Part shown: piece after piece, positions 1-12,904 of the stretch
How the letters are laid out: each line of letters begins with the position of its first letter
How positions within the stretch are numbered: the stretch's first letter is position 1
Origin: Tuctoria greenei
Taxonomy: Eukaryota; Streptophyta; Magnoliopsida; Poales; Poaceae
Length of the DNA: 64,000 nt
Reading direction: 5' to 3'
NCBI GenBank assembly: GCA_036927565.1
Contig: JAYESD010000010.1
Span: 120,558,866-120,622,865, forward strand
The notes under the pieces: model-generated
The model's database searches: none
The model's input: the letters and a program-made list of their open reading frames with translations, nothing else
What the model was told of the DNA's origin: nothing
Position numbers and translations under genes: made by a program

Positions 1-1
1 C

Positions 2-1938
2 CAAGGAGGTAAGCCTGACATTCTTAAACAGTCTGATTCGGATTCTGACCAAGAGACAAACCCTAAAAGGCAGCCGAGGAAATCTAGATGGGATATGGCA
101 GAATCATCTAGCCATCAAGTGTACGTTGACAAAGGCAAAGGAATACTGGAGGAAGAAGACACTCAAGGTGAAGTACACTTCTCTGCCCCAAATTTTTCTT
201 CGTGCTTCAGATGTGGGAGTCAGGAGCATAAGGGTAATGCTTGTCCTAGAGGTAAAAGATGTGAGAGGTGCTTTAAAACTGGACATGAAGCTGTGAGTTG
301 CTATACTAAATTGCTAAGAGAGTATGTAGCCCCATTAGTAGCTGCACAAGTGGAGGGGCAGAGTTTTTTTCTGATCCCAGACTATCCCTCTGAGGTAAAC
401 ACTAAGGAAACATCGACCACTGCCATTGTGGAGGTGGTAACTGGAAGTGTTAATGCCAAGCAAATTGAGCAACAGTTCAGTGAAAACTTTGGTTCTGCAT
501 GGAGATGGGACACAAAACCTAGGGATGATTCCAGCTATACTATGAAATTCCCTAATGCCAGGACAATCAAGGAATGGGCCAATATTATCATTGGGGTAGG
601 AGGAACTGATGCTCAAATAGTGATTAAACCTTGGTCAGCTGAGATTGGAGCTAAGTTTGAATTGCAGAGTGCTTGGTTCAAAGTCAGAGGGATACCCTAC
701 AACAAGGGGAATATCAAAACTTTGGCCTATGTTGGCTCACTAGTTGGATCTATGATGGAGATAGACGACAGCACCACTTATAGAATTGACTATGTTAGGA
801 TGAAAATTGCATGCAGAGATGTTTCTAAAGTTCCTGCTACAGCTGAAGGGGTACTTCCACCATATGGATATGACTTTCATTATGAAAGAGAGATTAATGA
901 AGAAGAACAGCTACCAAGACAGAAAGTGATGATGCCCTCAGGCAAGGCCCCTACTCAGAATACCTCAAAGAAGTATAAGATGGATTTAGGTGGAGGTCCC
1001 AGTCAAGCTAAAGAAGTGGGTGGAAAAAGTGGACAGTCAGCACCACCAAAAGTCAAATGTGCAGAGGCTAAGATGCCTATGAGTGAAGAAAAAGGGAAAA
1101 TCATACAAGCTAACCTTGTGGCCTGCAAAACAAATGAAAAGGAAGATGAAAAAGTCAATGTTTCATGGAACACAAGTGAAGAGGATTTGGTCTCAGAGGA
1201 GGATGAGGATGATGAGGAAGTTAGATCATATAAAAGTGACCCAAATCTGAGACTTGCAAGATGTGAAATGTTTATGAAAGTTCCATACATTGATAAAATC
1301 AATGAATTGGAGGATAAAAAGGAAAGAAAATTTCTGTTAATACATATGCAGGACCAAAAGCTGGAGAAACAGGAGGATCCCCTGCTCTCAAGATGAAAGA
1401 CAAGATACATGAAGACCAAATAATCCCCCTGACAAGACAAAGCGAGAGAATGCAGCAAAAGATGCTTATGAAGATGCAGGAGATAGAAGATGGAGGTGCT
1501 AAGAAAAGAGCTTTTGAAGGTATGGCAAGCCCTGCTTCTGCATCCTTATCTATGTCTAATGCTGATACTATTGTTGACATTGCTAGTAAAGTAGGAATAT
1601 GTATAGAGGTTAAGGATTTTGGTATCATAGACATTATAAATGATATGGAAAAAGCTAATGCTAATATGAAAAAGAAAAAGGAGATGATTAGCAAGAATAA
1701 TGAAGAAAACAATAATATAGAAGGAGGAAATAAAATGCCAATGTTGGAATGGTATAAAAGTGATTCAAATAAAGAAGAGGAATATATTAATAAAAAGGGA
1801 AAAGAGCAAAGAGAAAATAATAAGGATATACAGATGGAGGGCCCCTCATCTCCTAGAAGGAGTAAGAGAAGGGGGCCATCTGTATATAGATTTAGAGGGT
1901 CCCTGGACCTGGAGAAGAAAAAGAAAAGTAAGAAATGA
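2..1938 (+). pseudogene. LINE ORF1 (gag-like, CCHC zinc-knuckle protein), frameshifted
   Basis: The frame is open from base 2, with an internal ATG at 95, so the true start lies left of the window. From that ATG, two CCHC knuckles (C-x2-C-x4-H-x4-C) lie at about residues 37-50 and 55-68. A globular region of about 150 residues follows, of the kind found in plant LINE ORF1 proteins (DUF4283-like, by my reading), then an acidic, lysine-rich tail. The first frame stops at 1394-1396. The C-terminal part continues in another frame from an ATG at 1393 to the stop at 1938. ATGA overlaps join this to its neighbours at 1393-1396 and at 1935-1938, where ORF2 begins. I infer that the C-terminal segment belongs to ORF1 and was separated by a frameshift; a separate small ORF is possible but less likely. 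The family role is RNA chaperoning in the LINE ribonucleoprotein. Confidence 0.82.
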
Positions 1939-4900
1939 ATTGCTCAATGAATGGAATGTTTTGGAATTGCAGAGGTATCAGGAAGAGGGGGATGGCTGCT
2001 TTTCTGAAAGAAGTAATAAAAGAGTATAACCTGGATTTTATATGTCTACAAGAGACTATGCTAAATTAATTAAAGGATTCTCTGACTAGGAAAGTGGATC
2101 CATTTGAAGCCTACTTTTGGAATATAATTCCTTCTGTAGGCAGATCATGGGGCCTAGCAACAGGTATAAAAGTGGAAAGATTTGACATAGAATTGGTTGA
2201 AAAGGGAACTCACATACTACAAATAAATGTGTGGGATAAAAAGATTAGAAAGAAATGGAACCTGATGAATGTATATGGACCTGTACAGGATGATAAAAAA
2301 GATGAATTCTTAATGGAATTATCCCCTATGTGTAACAGAAATCATAATGCTTTTGTTGTGGGTGGAGATTTTAACATTTTAAGAAAACCAAGTGAGAAGA
2401 ATAATAAATTTGTACCTAATAGATATTCTCACATGTTTAATCAAATTATACAAGTCTTGGAATTGAGGGAAGTGGAAATGCAGGGTAATAGATTCACTTG
2501 GTCTAATAATCATAGTGATCCAACACTTGAGGTGTTGGATAGAGTGTTGATGAATTGTGAGTGGGAATCTATATTCCCCAAAGTTATGTTGGAAAAAAGG
2601 GAGAGAACTTTCAGACCACAATCCACTGATCTTGCAAGATGTAAGTAAAATGCACATCAAAGAGTTTTCATTCCATTTTGAGCTCTTCTGGATGAAACAT
2701 CCGTACTTCATGCCCCAAGTCAAGAGGATCTGGGAAGAAGAAACGAAAGATACAGATCCATTGAGTAAAGTTCTATTCAAACTCAAGAAAATAAAAAAAT
2801 ATTTCAAAGGATGGAATTTTAATGAATCTGGGAAATTTAAAAAAAGGAAAAAGTAAATCTTCAAGAAATTAAAATTCATGGAAGAGAAGGAAGCAACTAG
2901 CACCTTAGATGGAGAAGAGAAAAGAGAAAGAGTTAAGTTACAAGCTGAGCTATATGATATCTGGCATAATGAAGAATTGTATTGGTTTAAAAGAAGCCAT
3001 GAAAATTGGTTGTTAAAAGGAGACTGTAACACAGATTATTATCACAAAGTGGCAAAAGGCAGGAAAAGGAAAAACACCATTTTTGAACTTAAAAATGGTG
3101 ATGAGGTAATCAAGGGGTGTGACAACCTTCTTAAATATGCTACAAATTATTATAAAGTACTGTTTGGCAAAGTGGAGGAAAGGAATATTGACATAAACCA
3201 GGAAACCTGGGGAGAAGATGAGAAGGTTAATCAGGAAGATAATGATGCTCTTATAAAACCTTTCCATGAAGAGGAAGTAAAACTTGCTCTAATGGAAATG
3301 GAAAGTAACAAAGCCCCAGGGCCAGATATGATTCCAGTGGAGTTCTATCAAAAATGCTGGGGGGTAGTCAAAAAAGACATTATGGAGCTGTTTGAAAAAT
3401 TCCATACAGGAAATCTAGATATATCTAGAATAAATTTTGGAGTCATAACTCTTATACCAAAAATAAAAAATGCTGAAAAAATACAGCAATACAGACCAAT
3501 ATGTTTGCTTAATTGCTTATACAAACTGTTCACCAAGGTACTAACTAAGAGACTGGAGAAAGTGGCTGGGAAATTAATTAATAAAGCACAAACAACATTT
3601 CTTCCAGGTAGAAGTATCATGACTGGTATCTTAACCCTGCACGAGCTGTTCCATGAAACAAAAAGAAAGAAAAAGCAAAAGGGATAGTACTGAAATTAGA
3701 TTTTGAAAAGGCTTATGACAAACTAAGCTGGAAATTTTTGATGAAATGCTTAGAGTTAAGAGGATTTAACCCAATCTGGTGTAAGTGGGTTGAGATAACT
3801 CTTGAACAATGAACTCTAAGTGTAAAGATGAATGATTTGGTTGGATCTTACTTTAGAAGCTTTAAAGGGGTCACACAGGGAGACCCCTTGTCACCCCTAC
3901 TTTTTAATCTGGCTGCAGATTTCCTGACAAAAATGATTCATAGGGGACAAGATAGTGATCTGATAACAGGTTTGGGTGATATCCTAGTCCCCAGAGGAGT
4001 GGCAATACTACAATATGCTGATGACACAGTATTATGCTTGAAAAATGACATTCAGGAGATATATAATATTAAAGTGCTCCTGGCTCTTTATGAACAAGTT
4101 TCGGGACTGAAGATAAATTTTGAAAAGAGTGAGCTTATTATGATTGGGGGTGATGATGAAGAAGCTAATTTGTATGCACAGATGCTTAATTGCAAAATTG
4201 GTGCATTCCCTATTAAGTATTTAGGTGTTCCAGTAGCACCTAGTAGATTACATGTATCTGATTGGCTCGATTTGGAAAACAAGGTTGCTAAGAAGATAGA
4301 CACTTGGAAAGGTCATACATTGACTGTGGCTGGTAGGATTGTACTTATAAATGCCAGTTTATCTAACGTTCCTACTTACTATATGTCAATGTTTTTATTG
4401 CCTTTAACAGTAATAGATAAATTGGAAAAGTTAAGAAGAAGATTCCTTTGGCAAGGGGGTCATTCTAAAAGAAAATACCACCTGATTAAATGGAGAGTTA
4501 TGTGTAAAAGTAAAAGTAAAGGGGGTTTGGGCATTAAAGATATCAAGAAAATGAACATCAGTTTGTTGACAAAATGGTGGTGGAAAATAGAAAGTGGTAA
4601 AGGATTGTGGCAGGATATAGTGCAAGCCAAATATGTGAAAGGTGAGCCTATTAGAAACTTAAAGCACAAGATTACAGATTCCCCTATATGGTGTGACTTA
4701 CTAAAAGTAAGGAACATCTATATGAGTGGGAGAAAATTCATCCTAGGTAGGGGGAATAAAATTAACTTTTGGAAGGATATATGGTTGGATGCAAAGCCAT
4801 TGTATGAAACATATAGGATATTGTATGAATTCCGTACAGATAAAAATTTAACTGTGGCACAATGTACAGCTGCAAACTGGGTGGTCCAATTCTCCCCATT

Positions 4901-5648
4901 TTTGCCTGTGATACTACATGAGCAGTGGTATAACCTGGCCATGAAACTTAACAGGCAAAGAATATCTGAGGAAGAAGATAAAGTAGTGTGGATGTGGAAT
5001 AATACAGGGAACTTTATTGTGAAATCTGTTTATGATAAACTAACAGGAAATGATAGAGGGTACCACTTCAAAAGAGTATGGAAAGCAAAAATCCCCCCCA
5101 AGATAAGAGTGGTTTTGTGGCAAATAGAAAATAATGCTATACTCACAAAAGATAATATGGCATTAAGAAAGTGGAAAGGGGATGTGACATGTAGATTCTG
5201 CGCGGAAAAAGAGACGGTAAACCATCTTTTCTTCACATGTGATGTGATGAAGGTGGTGTGGGGTGTTATTTCTAGATGCTTTGGTAATATATACAGGCCC
5301 AAAAATGTAGACCAATATTGGTGCTGGATTAAACAAGCTCTGCCGGGGGGTGAGGATATATATGCTTTTGGTTTGGCAGCAATATGCTGGGCCATTTGGA
5401 AATGCAGGAACCAAGCATGTTTTGAGAAGAAATATATCAATCACCCCTGTGATGTAATCTGTCTTGCGTGTTCCTTTATGAAATTTTGGGCAGGACTATA
5501 CTCAGAGGAAATGAAGGAAGTGGTAACAGCAGGGGTGGAGTCGATGATGCAGGCGGCAATTAAAGCAATGAAGAAACAAGGAAGGTTGGCGCTGCTTCCA
5601 AGTACAAAGGAACTGGAGGAGAGACCCGAAGTGGAGAAGCAAGATTAG
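1935..5648 (+). pseudogene. LINE ORF2 (endonuclease-reverse transcriptase), broken
   Basis: The ATG at 1935 overlaps the ORF1 stop. The N-terminus has the endonuclease signature (WNCRG, then ICLQET), followed by a GGDFN motif and SDHNPLIL near 2600. The RT palm begins with NKAPGPD near 3310 and includes QGDPLSPLLF near 3880 and YADDTVLCL near 4014. A C-terminal zf-RVT-like region near 5080-5260 has CRFC and HLFFTC. Damage: TAA at 2067-2069, a frameshift near 2600, TAA at 2854-2856, a frameshift near 3680 and TGA at 3810-3812. From 3828 the remaining 606 codons are open. In the family this protein nicks target DNA and primes reverse transcription there. Identity is certain; the copy is inactive. 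Confidence 0.92.
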
Positions 5649-5981
5649 AATACCAGACTTATGAAGGTCTTAAACAGTTTAGGCGCTTTGGTCATTCAAA
5701 AACTTGTCGTCTTTGATGCATGGCTTCCCCCTTAGTTTGGTATTGATGTTGGAGAATACTCTGTGGTTTCTGGTGTCAGTGGAAGATAGAACTTTCACGG
5801 CAGGCACTTTTGATTCCAGTAGGAAAAACACGGGGTGATACTGAGCCACTTAGATGCTAGAGTCTGGTGTTTTTTGTGGTATGTGCGGGGTTAGAATCTG
5901 ACGCATGTATCACTATCAAACCCTGTAATGATCTCTGTTTCTGTGGAAATGGAAGTGGATATTCCGAATCAAAAAAAAAAA
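5649..5981 (+). other. LINE 3' UTR and A-rich tail
   Basis: About 320 bp of non-coding sequence follow ORF2. They end in an uninterrupted 11-A run at 5971-5981, the normal end of an L1-type insertion made by target-primed reverse transcription. Copia integrase coding sequence starts immediately after, which fixes the 3' boundary. Confidence 0.8.
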
Positions 5982-8201
5982 CAATGTGGAATTGTTCCAC
6001 AGTTGACTCCACCTGGAACGCCTCAATGGAATGGGGTGTCTGAACGGAGGAACCGAACCTTGTTAGACATGGTTAGGTCGATGATGAGCCAAGAAGATCT
6101 TCCACTATCCTTTTGGGGTTATGCTCTTGAAACTGCTGCGTTTACACTAAACAGGGTCCCAACTAAGTCTGTTGAGAAGACACCATATGAGATGTGGACC
6201 GGGAAACGTCCCAGATTGTCTTTCCCCAAAGTTTGGGGGTGTGATGCTTATGTCAAACGTTTGACGTCAGACAAACTCACTCCCAAATTAGACAAATGCT
6301 TCTTTGTGAGATATCATAGGGAAACCAAAGGATATTATTTTTATAATCAAACAGAGGGTAAAGTGTTTACCGCTCGCAATGGTTTCTTCTTGGAGAAAGA
6401 TTTTCTCTTAGAAGGATTTAGTGGGAGCAAGGTGCATCTTGAAGAAATTCAAGAAATACTAGAAAATGTTTCGGCATCCACTGATCCTATACAGGATGTA
6501 AAAGATGTTGTGCAACCAGTTGATGAAACACCAGCCCCACGAAGGTCTACGAGGGTACGTCGTGCGACTGAAAAGTTAACGCTTCTAACCATGGAGCAGC
6601 ATGACATGATATTGTTGGACAATAATGAGCCCACAACCTATACTGAAGCAATGACCGGACCCGACTCTAAGAAGTGGCTTGGAGCCATGGAATCCAAAAT
6701 TGAATCCATGCATGAAAATCAAGTTTGGAACTTGGTTGATCCAATCGAAGGTGTGAGACCTATCGATTGTAAATGGATTTTCAAGAAAAAGACCGATATG
6801 GATGGAAATGTTCACATCTATAAAGTGCGATTGGTGGCAAAAGGTTTCAAGCAAATTCAAGGTGTTTATTATGATGAAACTTTCTCACCCGTCGCAATGC
6901 TTAAGTCTGTTTGGATTCTCCTAGCAGTTGCTGCATATTTTGATTATGAAATATGGCAGATGGATGTCAAAACAGCCTTTCTTAATGGAAGTCTGACTGA
7001 GGATGTGTACATGAAACAACCTGAGGGTTTTGTTGATCCTAAAAAAGCTAGTAAAATATGCAAGCTTCAAGAATCCATCTATGGGTTGAAGCAAGCATCT
7101 CGGAGTTGAAATCTACATTTTGATGAAGTGATCAAAGGGTTTGGTTTCATCAAGAATGTAGAAGAAACTTGTATTTACAAGAAGTTTAGTGGGAGCGCAT
7201 ATGTATTTCTGGTCCTATATGTAGATGACATATTATTGATCGGAAATGACATTCCAATGCTTGATGATGTTAAATCCTCATTAAGAAAAAGTTTCTCAAT
7301 GAAGGATTTAGGAGAGGCAGCATACATTTTGGGCATAAAGATATATAGAGATAGATCTAAAAGGCTAATTGGATTAAGCCAAGATACATATATTGACAAG
7401 ATATTGAATAGGTTCAATATGCAAGATTCCAAGAAAGGTTTCTGGCCAATGTCACATGGCATTACTCTAAGCAAGAGTCAGTGTCCTTCGACACCTAATG
7501 AGCAAAAGAGGATGAGAGCGATTCCTTATGCTTCGGCTATTGGATCCATCATGTATGTCATGCTATGTACACGTCCAGATGTAACTTATGCTCTAAGAAT
7601 CACGAGCAGATATCAATCAGACTATGGTGATGCTCATTGGACCATTGTCAAAAACACCTTTAAGTACTTTAGATGAACTAAGGATGCATTCTTAGTGTTT
7701 GGAGGTGAAGAAGAGCTCGTTGTGAAAGGTTACACCGATGCCAGCTTCCAAACTGATAAGGATGATTCTAGATCACAATTCGGTTTTGTATTCTGCCTCA
7801 ATGGAGAGGCAGTGAGATGGAAAAGTTCCAAGCAAGATACAGTAGCAGATTCAACCACAGAGGCGGAGTATATTGCAGCTTCTGAAGCTGCAAAGGAAGT
7901 TTTTTGGATCAGAAAATTTGTTTCTAAGTTGGGTGTTGTTCCTAGCGCGTCCAGTCCTGTGGATCTCTATTGTGATAATAGTGGAGCCATCACACAGGCA
8001 AAGGAGCCTAGATCACACAAAAGATCCAAACACATACTACGATGCTATCACCTCGTTCGGGAGATCATCGACCAAGGTGATGTGAAGATATGCAAGGTGT
8101 ACACGGATTTGAATATTGCGGATCCGTTGACAAAGCCTCTTCCGCAATCAAAGCATGAGGCGCACACGAGATCTATGAGTATTAGATACTTACATCAATG
8201 A
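5982..8201 (+). pseudogene. Copia pol: integrase C-terminal half, RT and RNase H
   Basis: The first residues are the integrase segment holding the catalytic glutamate (GVSERRNRTLLDM); the first two catalytic aspartates lie off-window. An integrase C-terminal region follows, then RT with MDVKTAFLNG near 6960 and YVDDILLIGND near 7220. RNase H follows with YTDASF near 7732 and a DSTTEAEYIA motif near 7850. One frame holds throughout, broken by two stops: TGA at 7107-7109, where the family has a Trp codon (QASRSW), and TGA at 7674-7676, where the family usually has Arg. Each fits a single transition (TGG to TGA, CGA to TGA). The enzyme would make and integrate Copia cDNA; this copy is dead. Confidence 0.92.
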
Positions 8202-9144
8202 TCATAGTGCGTAGTGAGAGACTTGTGTCACAGCTATGTTTATGTACTATTAAATAAATTGTTATATGAGTAATCATTATTTACATTGATCATCAAGTAT
8301 GTGACTTATTCGTGGAACTCTTTGTTAATAGTAATATTGCTCTAAATGATCCCTAGTCTATATCATTATATGAGATAATGATGTCACACAGACTAGCACA
8401 TGTATTAATTGATGATCACATTTTATGGATCATATATATGGAGGTATCAAATTAATAATGTGAACATATGTTAATGAACATGGTGTTGGATTGACCCACT
8501 CCAAGACAGTACTAGAATTGTTATTTCCATATGTGCATCAGTTGGTCTTGAGTGATACACCTACTAGATCCTTAGACCTAAGATCGCCATTGTTTCTCAC
8601 TATGTGTAGTTGTGTACTTTGAGACTACCAAACACTACTCCGTAACTGGGTAGTCATAAAAGTAGTCTTCGGGTACATAATGAAACATAGATTGGGATGT
8701 GCGCGGATCAAGATGGTATTTGCCCCTCCTTAATAACAGGAGAGATATCTCTAGGACCCTCGAAATAGTTGGATTTGAAAGTGCATGTCCATGCCAGAGT
8801 GATTAAATGTTAATCACAATGACTAAAAGTTAGTCAAGGAGTGAATCCACTATTTGATCCAGTGAATGGTCGAGCTATCACAAGGATGGCATGCATGTCG
8901 CCTTGAGCTTGACTGGTATTGTGAGGCAAAGGGATTAGCATGTTGAATGTATCTAGGTTCGGCCGATACGATCTTTATGTACATTCAGGAGTCAGTATGT
9001 CCTGCTAGGTACCTCTACTGACTTGTGGTTGGAAACGGTTTCCATTCACAACCGATTGCACACGAACCTAATGGGTCACACACTTAAGGGGTTGGAATAT
9101 TGAAAAGCTTGGCTAGATGACTGTCTCTAGTGCAAGTGGGAGAT
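8202..9144 (+). other. Copia 3' untranslated region with polypurine tract
   Basis: About 940 bp without a gene lie between the pol stop and the LTR. I see no further ORF or repeat. The last bases (about 9131-9144, AAGTGGGAGAT) are the polypurine tract that primes plus-strand synthesis, placed directly before the LTR. Confidence 0.75.
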
Positions 9145-9650
9145 TGTTGGTGATATGCCCAAGAGGCAATCATAACAATTCGGGTAAGACCTGTTGGATA
9201 TTTGATCCATAAGCAATTAGAGTACTAATGGGCCTGCGACCTAAAAGCCCGTTAGTACGCCTATAAATACGAGGGGTAGGGTTAGGGGCTAATTAATCCA
9301 CCACATGATAGCCCTAGCCGCCACCCCTCGTAGGCCTCACGCCGAGACCCTTGTCGCGCACACGGTGGTAGCACACCAGTGCACGATGTTCCTTCCCGTA
9401 CATGTGGACTCCGTAGAGGCACTGCTGCTACTACTGCACTGATCGGCTACAACGATCGTGATCATCTACCTGCTGCCATGACAAGGACGAGGAGGAGACG
9501 AACGAGATCGTCTGCTTTCTCTACATCGACGCGCGTCTACGTTCCGCTTCGCTGCGCGTCTAGTGGAAACGATCCATGACCTCTGTACTCGCATGTTTCC
9601 TGGATGATGCGGTAGAGTTGCTAGAGTAGCGTACCGCCGATTTACCAACA
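9145..9650 (+). repeat. 3' LTR of the Copia element
   Basis: A 506-bp LTR begins TGTTGGTGATATGCCC and ends ACCAACA, so the terminal inverted repeat TGTTGG/CCAACA is intact. A TATA-like CTATAAATA lies at 9261-9269. The 5' partner LTR is outside the window, so LTR divergence and the target duplication cannot be checked here. Confidence 0.85.
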
Positions 9651-9651
9651 C

Positions 9652-12600
9652 CAACTGGGTGTGCAAAGGCATTCTATGACTTATTAAATGATGCCAAAAA
9701 GGAGTTGTATCCAGGTTGTCAGAAGGTGACCCAATTATTCTTCATTGTCAGGTTGTACCAGATAAAGTGTTTAACTGGTTTGAGAAAAAAGCATGTGAGT
9801 TGATCCTTGAACTATTCTCATATGTGCTTCCAGAGGGCCATTGCATTCCTAATACACTTGATAAAGTTCAGAAGGTTGTACGTGACCTCGGGCTGAGCTA
9901 CGAAAAGATCGATGCATGTGTCCATGACTGTGTGTTATTCCGGAAGGACTATTCTCTGCTGGATCGATGCCCAAAATGTGGTGAATTAAGATGGAAAAAT
10001 AGTACTAATGGGGATGCAAGAGAGGCTTTACCTTGTGGAAAAGCCAAGAAGCTTGTAGCACGCAAGATTCTACAATACTTCCCTCTTATTCCCCGTCTTC
10101 AAAGGTTTTATATGGCAGAATCAACGGCATCAAACATGCGCTGGCACAAAGAAGAATGTATTGATGATGGAATATTACGCCATCCTGCAGTTTCGAAAGC
10201 ATGGAAGCATTTTTATAGCATTCACCAAATTTCTCATCTGATCCTCGCAACACAAGACTTGGGCTAGCATCTGATGGTTTCAATCCTTTTAGAGTAATGA
10301 ATGTTTCTTACAGTACATGGCCTGTGATTCTAATCCCTTATAATCTACCACCTTGGTTGTGTATGAAGCAACCTTATTGGTTGATGTCAATGATAATTCT
10401 TGGGCCAAAGTCACCTGGAAACAACATTGATATGTATCTGCAGCCTTTGATTGATGAGCTACTGAAATTATGGTCTGATAGTGTTGAAACATACGACAGT
10501 TCAAAGAAAGAGACATTTCTCATGCGAGCTTCTATATTGTGGACAATAAATGATTTTCCAGCATATGCAATGCTATGTGGATGGAGCACAAAAGGTAGGC
10601 TAGCATGTCCATACTGCCATGTAAACACTAACGCCTTGTGGTTGAAACATGGACGAAAGTATTGCTACATGGGTCATCGTCGTTTCCTACCTTAGGATCA
10701 CCGGTGGCGTCGGGACAAAGCTTCTTTCAACAACAAGATAGAGAATAGAGAGGCTCCAACATCACTCTCTGGGCACGAAGTACTCCAACAATACAATACT
10801 TTTGATCAAGTGAGTTTTGGACAGACGAATAATAAGAGAAAGCGCACTAAGGAAGATAGGTGGCATAGTTGGAAGAAGAAAAGTATATTTTTTCAGCTCC
10901 CGTATTGGAAGTCATTGTTAATAAGGCATAACTTGGATGTCATGCACATTGAGAAAAACATTTGTGATAGCATATTCGGGACATTGCTTATATGGATGGT
11001 AAAACAAAATATAGTCTACAAGCTCGTTTTGATATGCAGGAAATTGGTATATGGCCAAAGCAACATCCGGTGGGTATGAAAGGGAAGTATGATTGTCCAT
11101 CAGCATCATATACTTTGCAAAAAGATCAGAAGACCACCTTGTGCAAGTTTTTGGCAGATGTGAAGATGCCTGATGGTTATGCCTCAAACATCAAGAGAAG
11201 TGTGGACATAACAACACGTAAGGTATCAGGTCTAAAAACTCATGACTGCCATATTATATTTCAGAAGCTCCTTCCTATTGCAATACGTGACATATTGCCT
11301 GAAAAGGTTATTAAACCCTTAATTGAGTTTAGCAGATTCTTTTCTGGAATTTGTTCTAAAGAATTGGCGGAACCAGATTTGGATAAGATGATTGAACAAT
11401 TTCCTGAAACAATTTGTAAGCTTGAGATGTTGCTTCCTCCCGCTTTCTTTGATATCATGGTACATCTTCCAATCCATCTTGCCAAAGAAGCTCGCTTGGG
11501 TGGAACTGTTTCTTATAGATGGATGTATCCAATTGAGAGGTACCTTGGTACATTGAAGAGGTATGTATGTAACAGAGCTCACCTGGAGGGTTCTATAACT
11601 GATGGATATATTATGGAAGAGTGTATGATATTTTGTAGTCAGTTTTTGGATAACATCAGCATCAAGCTTAATAGGCCAGAACATCATGAAGCTACAGCTA
11701 GGAATGAACCTTCTCTCTAGTCTAATATATTTACAGAAGTTGATAAATCTAAAAAAAGGGTTTAAATGGGGCCAACTTACTATGGTGGAACTACATAACA
11801 TCAGGCATTATATTATTTCTAAGAGGCCGCTCTGTGGATCAAGTACGTATAACTCAGATGTTCTATACTATATTGGATCATGCTTACTGTAGATGACTAA
11901 TTTAATTTTGTGCCCTTTCAGTGAGTATTTTGAAGAGCTGAAAAAGTCTCGTGATGTTGAAAAACGCCATAGAGATGAGTTTGTTTATTGGTTTTAGAAA
12001 CGAGTAAGTACATGCAAGTTTTTACTTTGATGAAATATTGAATAAATATGTGTTCTGAAGTTGTTTATCGATGACCCCTTTTATACTAATTAATGTGTAC
12101 AAATTATGACATTACACAAAGAAGGCAAAGTAACCGATTATTTGTATGCATTATCTAGAGGACCTGATCATTGGGCACGTTTTTTTAGTCGATCATTCAT
12201 AAATGGCTTCTTCTTTCAAACAGTAGAGGTGGAAAAAGATTTATGGACACAAAATAGTGGTGTTGTTGTTCGAGATGGTTATCATGACTGGTATGGAGTA
12301 ATCAAGAAAATGATTTCTGTTGATTTTGAGAAAAATCAAGAGGTTCTGTTATTTGAATGTGACTGGTTTGATCGGCCTCGTTCCGGTCAGAGCCAAAGCA
12401 GAGGCTACAAAATGGATCGATACGTAATGATAGATGTTGACACTACTCTTTCTCAATTTAAGTATGAGCCTTTCTAGTCACCCAAGCAGAACAAATTTTT
12501 TACGTTAGAAGTGTGAAGCAACCTAAATGGGCTACAATTGTTAAAACGAATCCACGAAACCCTTTTGCCATGCCCCTGGAGACATTGAAAATAATGTCAC

Positions 12601-12823
12601 TGAGACGATGGAGGCTGAGACATTTGATGATCGACGACTTACTGATATAAATTAGGATAGGATCGCATGGGATAGGAATGACATTGAGGGAGCAACCGGT
12701 GATGCTTCCGCTCTTTCAAACAAAGATGACGACGACGACAACGATGATGATACATATATCAATGATGGTATTGTGCCTCCAATATTGGGGGAGGACAGCG
12801 AATATGATGATTTTTTTATATAA
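9652..12823 (+). pseudogene. TNP2-type CACTA transposase with DUF4218 and DUF4216 regions
   Basis: Family features run in order. The Transposase_21 core is open at 9716-10267. Its next block has LASDGFNPF, YNLPPW, a CPYC zinc-like motif near 10608 and RRFLP. A third block holds HNLDVMHIEKNICDS near 10920. The DUF4218 block is open at 10992-11720 with YPIERYLGTLKRYV. After two intron-like gaps comes a DUF4216 block (12106-12477) with LFECDWFD. An acidic Asp-rich tail ends at TAA 12821-12823. Damage: frameshifts near 9716, 10267, 10985 and 12475, and TAG at 10693-10695. The N-terminus was cut off by the Copia insertion at 9650. TNP2 proteins bind CACTA ends and catalyse excision. Identity is strong, exon borders are approximate, and this gene is not functional. 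Confidence 0.88.
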
Positions 12824-12904
12824 GTACTGTGTGAGCTAGCTGTACGTGAACTACTTGATTTTTTTTGAAAAGATAGAAGCCGATATTCTGTTTAGAAGCA
12901 AGCC

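Larger units (their letters stand above)
1..5981 (+). mobile_element. L1-type LINE retrotransposon, 5' end outside window
   Basis: A non-LTR retrotransposon with two ORFs in the usual plant L1 order. ORF1 is a nucleic-acid-binding protein with two CCHC knuckles. ORF2 has an AP-type endonuclease, a reverse transcriptase with a YADD motif and a C-terminal zinc-binding region. The element ends in an A-run of 11 bases at 5971-5981, directly followed by Copia integrase coding sequence, so it integrated into a Copia element (5982-9650). ORF1 is open to the window edge, so the 5' end and the left target-site duplication are outside. Both ORFs carry frameshifts and stops, so this is a dead copy. Confidence 0.93.
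5982..9650 (+). mobile_element. Ty1/Copia retrotransposon (Angela/Tork-like), 3' portion
   Basis: Copia order is clear: integrase end, RT, RNase H, 3' UTR, polypurine tract and one LTR. The 5' LTR, gag, protease and integrase start lie left of the LINE, outside the window, because the LINE inserted into the integrase region. The LTR begins TGTTGG and ends CCAACA as in Angela/BARE-type elements, and it follows a purine tract (AAGTGGGAGAT). The right boundary falls inside CACTA transposase coding sequence, so this Copia had itself inserted into the CACTA element. Confidence 0.9.
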
